Below, piece after piece: positions 31,484 through 39,369 of a stretch of DNA of 47,977 nucleotides (the stretch's first letter is position 1; every line of letters begins with the position of its first letter). The translations under genes were made by a program, and so were the position numbers. Source of the stretch: Alphaproteobacteria bacterium. Its GTDB lineage: Bacteria; Pseudomonadota; Alphaproteobacteria; RF32; CAG-239. Where the stretch lies: the NCBI GenBank assembly GCA_017484225.1, contig JAFUTN010000013.1:1-47977 (forward strand). The letters are read 5' to 3'. The notes below the pieces were generated by a model. The model was not told the origin of the DNA. It did no database searches and saw nothing but the letters and a program-made list of their open reading frames with translations.

Positions 31484-32542
31484 ATGTCAGATGATTCTAA
31501 ACTTGATAAGGTGAAAAAAGATGCTAAAAAAGCCGCTTACGGTTTTTTGGGCAAAGTTATAAACTCATTAGCCTCTTTACAAAAAAAATTTGATGAGGCA
31601 CAGTCCGGAGTGCATCAGGAAGAAGTTTCATCTGAAACAAAAAAAGCCCCTTTGAAAAATAAAGATATTATTCAAAAAAGAATGGATGCGGGGGAAATTC
31701 ATCAGCAACCGACACTTTCCGAAAGTAAGTATGTTATTCAAAAAAGAATAAATGCGGGGAAAATTCATCAGCAACCGACACTTTCCGAAAGTAGAAATAA
31801 TTATCCGGAAGATGATTTGTTTATTAAGCAGGTTAAAGTCACAAATATTGAACCGGAGAAGAAAAATCAGGTTCAGTCCTCTGTTCAAGTTGCAACCGCT
31901 GAATATGCGCAAACCTCTGCCGAAGCACCGGAAGCAAAACCGGTTCAAACTCCGGTTGAACCTCAGGCGACAGAAAACAATACGGTTAAAGAAGACACCG
32001 GAAGCGACGATTTGGAAAAAATCCGCAATTTGCGCCAAGGGAAAACATCTGACGGAACTCCGCTCATTAAACCGGAACCTACAGCCAAAGAAGCAGTGCC
32101 GGAAAAGAAGCCGGAAGTTCGTTTGCAATATGCTCCGAATAACATGATGATTGTGGAAGAAAAAGCCAATGTTACGCAATTTTTGCTGGAATCATCACGT
32201 ATTGCCCAAAAATACGGTGAAACAAATCCGCTTGAAGCACTGATAAGCATTCCTCAACCGTCTTACAATTCTAAAGAAACAGTGCAAAAACAATACGATT
32301 TGTTGCAAAAAAATTTGTTTGACAGACTTAAAGATAAAATGGAAACAAATAATGTAAATTCTCAATATTATCCACGCAATTTGGGCAAATCTCTTGCATC
32401 TTATTCAGTTGATGCTCAAGGCAAGTATGTGCATGGCAAACTTTCTAACGGAATAAGAGAATTTGTGTTGAGTTCGGGAAATGAATTGCTGATTTCCGCA
32501 TACAATAAGCAACTGGCGAAAATTGTCATAAACAATCACTAG
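31484..32542 (+). CDS. Unknown cytoplasmic protein with 22-residue tandem repeat
   Basis: A 352-residue protein without signal peptide or membrane segment. The N-terminus is Lys-rich and helical (MSDDSKLDKVKKDAKKAAYG). Two 22-residue tandem repeats follow (IIQKRMDAGEIHQQPTLSES and VIQKRINAGKIHQQPTLSES, each plus two residues). Then comes a Pro/Glu-rich region and a more compact C-terminal domain (about 240-352) ending KQLAKIVINNH. The start is the second ATG, 5 nt after GGAGG. It is downstream of infC and shares overlapping stop codons (CTAG) with the convergent ATPase gene. I do not recognise the family; a link to the secretion ATPase is only positional. Confidence 0.75.
   Translation: MSDDSKLDKVKKDAKKAAYGFLGKVINSLASLQKKFDEAQSGVHQEEVSSETKKAPLKNKDIIQKRMDAGEIHQQPTLSESKYVIQKRINAGKIHQQPTLSESRNNYPEDDLFIKQVKVTNIEPEKKNQVQSSVQVATAEYAQTSAEAPEAKPVQTPVEPQATENNTVKEDTGSDDLEKIRNLRQGKTSDGTPLIKPEPTAKEAVPEKKPEVRLQYAPNNMMIVEEKANVTQFLLESSRIAQKYGETNPLEALISIPQPSYNSKETVQKQYDLLQKNLFDRLKDKMETNNVNSQYYPRNLGKSLASYSVDAQGKYVHGKLSNGIREFVLSSGNELLISAYNKQLAKIVINNH
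31668..31799 (+). repeat. 66-bp in-frame tandem repeat (two copies)
   Basis: Two 66-bp units inside the 31484 gene. The last ~35 bp of each (from AATTCATCAGCAACCGACAC onward) are identical, so the duplication is recent or still exchanging. Confidence 0.85.
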
Positions 32543-33534
32543 ATTACTTTTTCATCAAAATTATCATTGTTTTTCGGGTTCTCAAACAATGGTCGTCCTT
32601 GCGCCAAACGAAGCATCTGCATTTCTATGGTTGTCGCCAAGTTAATCTTTCCACTCTTAATAATGCTTCTGGTTTGGTCACCTTTCGTTGTATCCGGATT
32701 AGCAAACAAATATTGCACAACCGGACGACGGCTGCGGTTTATACCGATTAAATTTTGATGCACTACTCCCAGTAAGCCGCGGGATAACAAGTCAAAAGCC
32801 AAATCTTCGCTCATCTCAGTTGCCGAAGCATGTTTGATGATTGCATCAATGGCATCAGCCACATTATTTGCGTGAATGGTTGACAGCACCAAGTGTCCCG
32901 ACGTTGCTGCACGCAAACATTCGCTGGCTGCCTCCGGAGTTCTTATCTCTCCAACCAAAATATAGCGAGGACGCGAACGCAAGGCAGAGCGCAAAGAAGC
33001 ACCCCAATCATCATCAACAGGTTGAGTTTGCTTGCACATTCCGTATGTTCCGTTAATTGATTGATATTCTCCATCCAAAGGCATCTCGGACGGGTCTTCA
33101 ATCGTATAGGCAAAACCGCCGTTACGCACAATATATTCTTTAAGTAAGCTGGAAATTGCCGTTGTTTTACCGGAACCGGTAGCCCCTCCCCACAACAACA
33201 ATCCTGATGCACTTCCGAGAGTAGCCAAATATTGAACCAGCGCAGGAGAATAACCTAATTTACTCAAATCCGGCACTTCTTTCGGCATTTTACGCATACA
33301 ATACATTGAGCCATACATAGACTGACTTTTTTCCACGCGGAAAAAATATCCTTCATATATCACGGAATAACTTGAGCGACCGTTATATGTTCTTTCCAAC
33401 AATGAAAAAAACTCTTCAAAATCTTCGGCCTCATAAGGCATCAAGCCATACTCAGTATTCGGATCCGGAACAAAAAGCTGTTTTTCCGGCGTGATATAGT
33501 AATCTGAAAAGTATTTATCGTTAATTCTTGCCAT
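32539..33534 (-). CDS. Type II/IV secretion ATPase (GspE/PilT family)
   Basis: A 331-residue motor ATPase. Walker A is GGATGSGKTT (Lys123), the Asp box AYTIEDPSEMPL, Walker B RYILVGEIRTPEAA and the His box GHLVLSTIHANNVADAI. Its compact size, single core and lack of a zinc-binding C-terminal insert are like PilT, DotB or TraJ rather than full-length GspE. It could drive pilus retraction or a type IV secretion process. No pilus or secretion genes are adjacent; the pilin at 7273 is 25 kb away. Diverges from the MsbA-like gene. Confidence 0.88.
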   Translation of the reverse strand: MARINDKYFSDYYITPEKQLFVPDPNTEYGLMPYEAEDFEEFFSLLERTYNGRSSYSVIYEGYFFRVEKSQSMYGSMYCMRKMPKEVPDLSKLGYSPALVQYLATLGSASGLLLWGGATGSGKTTAISSLLKEYIVRNGGFAYTIEDPSEMPLDGEYQSINGTYGMCKQTQPVDDDWGASLRSALRSRPRYILVGEIRTPEAASECLRAATSGHLVLSTIHANNVADAIDAIIKHASATEMSEDLAFDLLSRGLLGVVHQNLIGINRSRRPVVQYLFANPDTTKGDQTRSIIKSGKINLATTIEMQMLRLAQGRPLFENPKNNDNFDEKVI

Positions 33535-33680
33535 TTTGCTACTCCAACGCAGTAATTTATGCCGAATATTATCGCTAATATGTTAATTTCTTTTTAATTT
33601 TGGGTAAAGTATTATTTTAGTGGTTGTGCGTTAAAAAAAAATATTATATTGTCCTTGTATGAGTTTTAAAGGACTATGGA

Positions 33681-35951
33681 ATGTCTGAATTGAAAAAATT
33701 GTATGTATTTGTTTTTCTTGCTTTGACAACTGCTTTGTTGTGCATTGCCCCGTATTTTTTGGTTGAACCGACAAATATTTCTTTTTTTGCCTCGGGAAAC
33801 GGCAATGCGGATATTTTTGTTGCCGCTTTTTCTGATGATACAAACCATTCTGATAAAAATGTCCGTATCCTCTTAAAACCGGAACCGGAACTTTTGCAAT
33901 TTTCATTCAGAAAATCAAACATTGAAAAAATTGTCATAACCTATTCCAATTACAGCGGAACTGCAACAATTTCCGATATTTATGTCAGCGGAAAACACAT
34001 TTCCGACATTGAAATCAACGGTGATAACTCGCACATCTTAAATTCATCTTCCGATAATACTATTTTTTCTTCTGCCGGTAGTGCCGATATAACGATTTGT
34101 GATAAGTGTAATATTAAAAAACCGGAATTTTTGCTTCCTTTGTTAGCGGCGACAATTATGTTGCCGATACTGCTGATTTTCGGGCTGTATTTGTTGCGCA
34201 ACAAAATAAAGCAAAAACTGGCATCCACTTATACTTTCAAAAACTATGCCTTGATATTTCCGTATTTCAAGCCATATTGGGCGCGGACTTTGCTGGCTGT
34301 TTTGATTACAATTCCGGTCGGCTCTATGGATGCGGTTATTGCTTGGTCGCTTAAGCCGTTCATGGATGTTGTTCTGGTTGAAAAGCAGAGCGGCTGGACG
34401 ATGTATATTCCTTTAATGATTATCATATTCAGCATTTTACAAGCACTTTTTACTTATTTGGCAACATATATGAATACTTGGGTCGGCAGTAAAATCGCTT
34501 TAACAATTAAATACGATTTATTTTGTAAATTGCAACGTTCCGAAGCTGCGGTTTTTGATTCCGGCAATTCCGGAGAAATTATCTTCCGTTATCATAATGA
34601 TGCCGACAGCTCGTGCAGCGGTTTGTTGAACAGTATGCGAGTGTTCACCACCAGACTTTTCTCGTCTATATCCCTGATAGCCGTTTTATTATACAATTCT
34701 TGGCAGTTAGCTATTGTCGCCATTATTGTTATGTTTGGTGCGTTGCTGCCTTTAACTAAGGTAAAAAAACGTTTGGGTTCCATTGTTTCTGCCGATGCCA
34801 ATGCCTTGGCTTCTTTACTGAACAGATACAATGAAGTTTTTAACGGAAATCGTGTTATTACGGCTTATAATTTATTCGGATATTGCCGCAAGCGCTTTAT
34901 CGCTGCCATCAATAATTTATTCAACCTTCATATTCAGATGGTAGTTAAAACCGGTATTATATCTCCGGTGATGCACGTTATTTCATCTTTCGGCATTGCT
35001 TTTGTGATTTGGTATGGAAGCTATCTGATTGTTACGCACCAAATAACAGCCGGTAACTTTGCTTCATTCATAACTTCCCTTGTTATGCTTTATAATCCGT
35101 TAAAAAGCATTGCGGCAAATTATAACAGTGTGATTATGTCCCTGATGTCGGTTGAGCGTGTTTTTGAAAAATTGCAGCACATTCCGGCAATCAGGAATGA
35201 TGAAAATGCCCCGAAACTTACCGATTGTCAGGGCAATATTCAATACAAAAATGTTTGTTTTGAGTATGTTGACGGAAAACCGGTGTTGAAAAACGTTAAT
35301 TTAGATATCAAAGCCGGTCAAACATTCGCGCTTGTTGGAAATTCCGGCGGCGGAAAAACTACGGTAACGTCGCTGCTGCCGCGTTTTTATGATGTTAAAT
35401 CCGGCTCAATCACGGTGGACGGAAAAGATATTCGCGACATTAATTTGGATAGTCTGCGTGAAAATATCGCTATTGTGTTTCAAGATAATTTTTTGTTCAG
35501 CGGAACAATCAGGGAAAATATTTTATTCGGCAATAAAGATGTAGATAATACAACTTTGGACAATGCTCTGAAAGGTGCTTGTCTGGAAGAATTTTTATCC
35601 ACATTAGACAACGGTCTTGATACACAAATAGGAGAAAGAGGCGTTATGCTTTCGGGAGGTCAGCGCCAACGTATAGCCATTGCCAGAGCTTTTATCAAAA
35701 ATGCACCTATTTTGATTTTAGATGAAGCAACTTCGGCATTGGATAATAAATCGGAAGCCGTTGTCCAACAAGCTATTGACAATTTAATGAAAAATCGCAC
35801 CGTTATAGTGATTGCTCACCGTTTATCTACCGTGCGCAATGCAGATTGTATTGCCGTCATTAATAATGGCGAAGTTGTGGAAATCGGCAAACATGACGAC
35901 CTTGTTAATGCAGGCGGAACTTATGCCGCACTTTATAAGACACAACTGTAA
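33681..35951 (+). CDS. MsbA-like ABC exporter with extra N-terminal periplasmic domain
   Basis: A 756-residue protein. The C-terminal ~580 residues are a complete type I lipid/peptide exporter: six membrane segments, GNSGGGKTT, LSGGQRQR, ILILDEATSALD, AHRLSTV. In front is a ~175-residue module not usual in MsbA: a membrane helix (FVFLALTTALLCIAPYFLV), a beta-rich domain (about 35-145; IVITYSNYSGTATISDIYVSG, in part) that should lie in the periplasm, and a second helix (LPLLAATIMLPILLIFGLYLL). AAGGA is 7 nt before the ATG. The exporter part most resembles MsbA, but the cargo is unproven and the added domain may present or sense substrate. Confidence 0.87.
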   Translation: MSELKKLYVFVFLALTTALLCIAPYFLVEPTNISFFASGNGNADIFVAAFSDDTNHSDKNVRILLKPEPELLQFSFRKSNIEKIVITYSNYSGTATISDIYVSGKHISDIEINGDNSHILNSSSDNTIFSSAGSADITICDKCNIKKPEFLLPLLAATIMLPILLIFGLYLLRNKIKQKLASTYTFKNYALIFPYFKPYWARTLLAVLITIPVGSMDAVIAWSLKPFMDVVLVEKQSGWTMYIPLMIIIFSILQALFTYLATYMNTWVGSKIALTIKYDLFCKLQRSEAAVFDSGNSGEIIFRYHNDADSSCSGLLNSMRVFTTRLFSSISLIAVLLYNSWQLAIVAIIVMFGALLPLTKVKKRLGSIVSADANALASLLNRYNEVFNGNRVITAYNLFGYCRKRFIAAINNLFNLHIQMVVKTGIISPVMHVISSFGIAFVIWYGSYLIVTHQITAGNFASFITSLVMLYNPLKSIAANYNSVIMSLMSVERVFEKLQHIPAIRNDENAPKLTDCQGNIQYKNVCFEYVDGKPVLKNVNLDIKAGQTFALVGNSGGGKTTVTSLLPRFYDVKSGSITVDGKDIRDINLDSLRENIAIVFQDNFLFSGTIRENILFGNKDVDNTTLDNALKGACLEEFLSTLDNGLDTQIGERGVMLSGGQRQRIAIARAFIKNAPILILDEATSALDNKSEAVVQQAIDNLMKNRTVIVIAHRLSTVRNADCIAVINNGEVVEIGKHDDLVNAGGTYAALYKTQL

Positions 35952-35997
35952 ACACTCATCTTTGGGAAAAACGATTTTTATTCTTCAATGTCACGGT

Positions 35998-37743
35998 TTA
36001 ACTTTCTGCCGGTGCAGATGCGGCCTTTTTCTTTTTTTTGCGTTTTTTCTTGGCTTTTTCCGGACTGTTATCTTGAATCACAACATTGTCAAAAACAAAA
36101 ATATCGTCGGATGATTTTTCTTCTTCTGCTGCAGGTTCATCCAGAATATCGTTAATCTCGTCAAATACATTTTTACTTTCCGATTTCAGTTCCTCTTTTT
36201 CAGGCTTTGTTTGCTTTTTCTCCGGTGATGTTTTTGTTTTTTCGCTAACAGTAACCACACCTTCGCTACTGTTTTTTTGCTGATGATTTTGCCAGTCACG
36301 GCGAATCATGCCTAAAGCATTTTTTTGGCGCACTGCACTTGCTTTTACAGCCAAACCAATCCATTTATTAATCCCCTTGCGATGCAAAATATACCAATGC
36401 ACGGCAAATAAGACAAAAGTAATACCGATACCCAGAGAATAGCATACTGTTTCAGAAAATTTGGCCAACATTTTTCCGGCATAAAATACGTCCGCACCCA
36501 ACACAAAATACAGAGGGAAAAGCACGGTATTCAGACGGCGTTTATTTTTTATAAAATCAGCCAAAACAGCAATAAAACATAAAACCAATATGCCTTGAGC
36601 CACCAAAGTTAAGTAAGCTGCCGGAATTTTGTATTTGGATAAAATAAGAGCCGGAGGCATTGTCAAAAATATGGCTAAAAAGCAATTAACAGTGTAGTTA
36701 AAACCGATTGATGTATCAGCAATCAAATTGCGGGCAACCCGAACCAGACTTCCGCAAAAAGAAAAAAGCAAAGCCACAAACAAACAAAACAACATCAATA
36801 CCCCGAAACTGCCTCCGCCGTTATATAATAAATTTTGCAATACGGTAAACCATGTTCGTGACGATATAATGACTTTGTTATATTCGGCAAGCGAAGGATT
36901 CCATGCTTGCACCGCAGCACTGAGCAACACTATGAAAACAGATTGCAACATTATGCCGCCGAAAAATACGGATTTACCCATTTTTTCGTTTTTCAGCAAA
37001 GGAGAAAATAAGGAGCTTTGCAGACCTTGCAGGCAATTTATTGTTCCGATGGAACACAAAAACATTACCATCGGATATGCTCGTTTGAATCCGCTGAAGT
37101 TCAGCTTAACTTGGGAATAATCTATACTTCCGACATACTTCAACGAGAAAAATACTATGTATATAAGCAGACCGATAGCAAAAATTCCTACTCCGCCGTA
37201 AATAACCGCAAACTGCCGGTTGGAACAACAACAGGCAATCATGCAGGCAAGAACACCATACACGGCAATTATTTTTATGGGAACATTAAAAGTGCTATTG
37301 TTAATGTTTATAAATTCCGAGGCTGTCGCACTCATCAAAAGCACGATACCGGCCAAAACAACAGCGACAATAAGATAATGGCAAAATGCTCCGAAGTTTT
37401 GCCGATATGCATAAATAATTGTTTTTCCGCTGTTGCGAACAGAAAACATTCCGCAGTAATAGCTTAAAACACCGCCCAAAAACATTGCCCCGAAGACACA
37501 CCATGCAACATAAGTTATTCCATACAAATATCCGATTGTCACCGATAGAATCGTTTCAAAACTCAGAGTTGCCAGAAAATATGCAATTTGCAAATATCGC
37601 ATACCTACATGAGAATAGTTTTCTTCACCCGTATCAAAATTTGTTGAGCGATAAATATCAGCACCCCACACATTTTCTAATTTTTTACCGTAAAGCCAGT
37701 AGCCGGCAATCGCAGATAAAATAAAAAATGCAACCCAAGCCAT
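35998..37743 (-). CDS. CstA-like membrane transporter with charged C-terminal tail
   Basis: A 581-residue polytopic protein with about 14 hydrophobic segments to residue ~460. Features recall CstA (carbon starvation) peptide/pyruvate transporters: AIAGYWLYGK at the start, SVRNSGKT, and SPLLKNEKMGKSVFFGGIM. The match is distant. The last ~110 residues are cytoplasmic-looking, rich in Lys, Glu and Ser, with DEINDILDEPAAEEE and a closing poly-Lys stretch (KKKRKKKKKAA). Starts with AAGGA 7-8 nt upstream, 10 bp after the LD-carboxypeptidase-like gene, so queH, that gene and this one form one minus-strand operon. Substrate uncertain. Confidence 0.65.
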   Translation of the reverse strand: MAWVAFFILSAIAGYWLYGKKLENVWGADIYRSTNFDTGEENYSHVGMRYLQIAYFLATLSFETILSVTIGYLYGITYVAWCVFGAMFLGGVLSYYCGMFSVRNSGKTIIYAYRQNFGAFCHYLIVAVVLAGIVLLMSATASEFININNSTFNVPIKIIAVYGVLACMIACCCSNRQFAVIYGGVGIFAIGLLIYIVFFSLKYVGSIDYSQVKLNFSGFKRAYPMVMFLCSIGTINCLQGLQSSLFSPLLKNEKMGKSVFFGGIMLQSVFIVLLSAAVQAWNPSLAEYNKVIISSRTWFTVLQNLLYNGGGSFGVLMLFCLFVALLFSFCGSLVRVARNLIADTSIGFNYTVNCFLAIFLTMPPALILSKYKIPAAYLTLVAQGILVLCFIAVLADFIKNKRRLNTVLFPLYFVLGADVFYAGKMLAKFSETVCYSLGIGITFVLFAVHWYILHRKGINKWIGLAVKASAVRQKNALGMIRRDWQNHQQKNSSEGVVTVSEKTKTSPEKKQTKPEKEELKSESKNVFDEINDILDEPAAEEEKSSDDIFVFDNVVIQDNSPEKAKKKRKKKKKAASAPAES

Positions 37744-37753
37744 ATTTTTTTCC

Positions 37754-38734
37754 TTATTTTATAAAACTTATCTTTCCTTCATGCAGTTTAGCATACCCTC
37801 CTAAAGGAATCGTTAAAATCGGAGTTGTATGCCCAAAGTCAACATTGGCAATAATCGGAATATTTTTCAGTTCCGGCTTATTATTTATGATGAACTCCAG
37901 TTTTTCGCGTGTCATTTCGGATTTCTTTTGAAATCTGCCGATAACAAGGGCTATAACATTTTTAAAATCCGGTTGATGGCAAATAGCTTGCAAATTGCGA
38001 TCAAAATGAGCCAAATTTGTTTCTTCATCATCTTCAATAAATAAAATTGTGTCCGGTTTAAATGTCGGACGGAAATCTGTTCCCAAAAGCAGATTGAATG
38101 TGCATAAATTACCGCCTTCAATCGTTCCTTCTGCCGAGCCGGAACGAATATTCCACCACCCGTCATTTTTAATAAATTCTCTTTTTTCCTGATCTAAAAA
38201 CCACAAATCATCGCTCCACTCGGTTGAGGCTTTTACTTCAAATTCAGTATCGGAAAAAAGAATTTTTTGCAAATATTCAAGTGTGTATTCAGAACCTTTT
38301 TTCATTCCGAGTGAGCTGTAATGCGGACCATAATAAACTTCCATTCCGGTTTTGGCACGGATGGCATTGAACAGTGCCGTAACATCAGAAAAGCCACATA
38401 TAATTTTCGGATTTTGCTTTATGATATCATAATCCAAAAGTGAAATAATCTGGTTTGAATTAAATCCTCCGATAACCGTAAAAATTGCTTTTACTGATTT
38501 ATCTTTAAACGCAAACATTATATCGTCGGCACGTTTTTGCGGTTCGGTTGAACCGGCTATATTCCAGTTTTCATCATTAGTATTGGGGGCAAATTCCAAT
38601 TTTAGTCCCATTTCGGCAAAGCGTTCTTCAGCAATTTTGCGGCAATCCGCGCCGATTAATTTTAATCCGCGAGATGGTGCAACAACCATAATTTTATCAC
38701 CTTTTTGCAGTTTATTCGGAATAATTTTTTCCAT
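37754..38734 (-). CDS. Peptidase S66 family (LD-carboxypeptidase/MccF-like)
   Basis: A 326-residue serine peptidase. The nucleophile is Ser116 in GFSDVT; the family's Glu and His are likely in LFIEDDEE and VDFGHTTP. VIGGFNSNQ and YGPHYSS are also typical. LdcA members trim the terminal D-Ala of peptidoglycan tetrapeptides during recycling; MccF members inactivate microcin C. The GFNS loop and length (326) fit the broader S66 group, and I do not choose between these roles. The start at 38734 has AAGGAG 8 nt upstream and overlaps the queH stop by one base (TGATG). Confidence 0.85.
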   Translation of the reverse strand: MEKIIPNKLQKGDKIMVVAPSRGLKLIGADCRKIAEERFAEMGLKLEFAPNTNDENWNIAGSTEPQKRADDIMFAFKDKSVKAIFTVIGGFNSNQIISLLDYDIIKQNPKIICGFSDVTALFNAIRAKTGMEVYYGPHYSSLGMKKGSEYTLEYLQKILFSDTEFEVKASTEWSDDLWFLDQEKREFIKNDGWWNIRSGSAEGTIEGGNLCTFNLLLGTDFRPTFKPDTILFIEDDEETNLAHFDRNLQAICHQPDFKNVIALVIGRFQKKSEMTREKLEFIINNKPELKNIPIIANVDFGHTTPILTIPLGGYAKLHEGKISFIK

Positions 38735-39288
38735 CACTCTTTCTCCTTTGCTGTTTGCGGTTTGCAACCGCAATATGTTTGGTTATATAAATTCAATTCT
38801 TTAATCAGAGAGGCGCGAAGCTCCTGCATTCCGCCTTTACGTCCCTCTATTTCAAGATACGGCATAAAGGTTTCTGCCGATGCTTTATATGCGGCATCAT
38901 TCACCTGAGCCAAATTTTTCCAACGCGAAACACCCAACACCGAAGCCACTGCCGTGAATCCGTTTTCTTTAGCATAATTCATCACTCTTTTTAAGCGCAT
39001 ATAAAAACATAGCGAGCATCTTTTTCCGCGTTCAGGTTCATTTTCCAATCCCAGTGTCAGTTCGCACCAACGTTCATTGTCATACTCCAACTCCACAAAC
39101 GGAACACCGTAAAACTCACATACACGTTTATTTTCATCACGACGTTTAATATATTCCGCAAATGGGCGGATATTGGGATTATAAAACACCACGGCAAAGT
39201 CTTTTTTTTGCTCGGCCAGTGTTTTTATTACGGCGCAAGAACATGGTGCGCAGCACGAAAGAAGTAATATTTTTTGCTCAGTCATCAT
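38734..39288 (-). CDS. queH: Epoxyqueuosine reductase QueH
   Basis: A 184-residue protein with the QueH (DUF208) cysteine pattern: SCCAPC near the start, CSLCFYMRL in the middle and YCGC near the end. QueH reduces epoxyqueuosine to queuosine in the wobble base of GUN-anticodon tRNAs, replacing cobalamin-dependent QueG in many bacteria. Two ATGs stand at the start (39288 and 39285), neither with a strong ribosome binding site. First gene of the queH-S66-CstA-like operon. Confidence 0.9.
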   Translation of the reverse strand: MMTEQKILLLSCCAPCSCAVIKTLAEQKKDFAVVFYNPNIRPFAEYIKRRDENKRVCEFYGVPFVELEYDNERWCELTLGLENEPERGKRCSLCFYMRLKRVMNYAKENGFTAVASVLGVSRWKNLAQVNDAAYKASAETFMPYLEIEGRKGGMQELRASLIKELNLYNQTYCGCKPQTAKEKE

Positions 39289-39336
39289 ATCTAAAGCATA
39301 TAAAAAAGTGCAAAAAATGCAAGTCTTAAATATGTC

Positions 39337-39369
39337 GGGGTATATGCTTTTTACAAAGCATTTTACCCC
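39337..39369 (-). terminator. Hairpin overlapping the uvrA stop
   Basis: On minus, GGGGTAAAATGCTT pairs with AAGCATATACCCC, partly within the last uvrA codons. It lacks a clear T-run, so it may end transcription weakly or protect the 3' end. Confidence 0.4.

Noticed and set aside
31628..32179. Arg/Phe-rich minus-strand open frame opposite the unknown gene at 31484
   Set aside because: Mirrors the tandem repeat on the other strand; no ribosome binding site.
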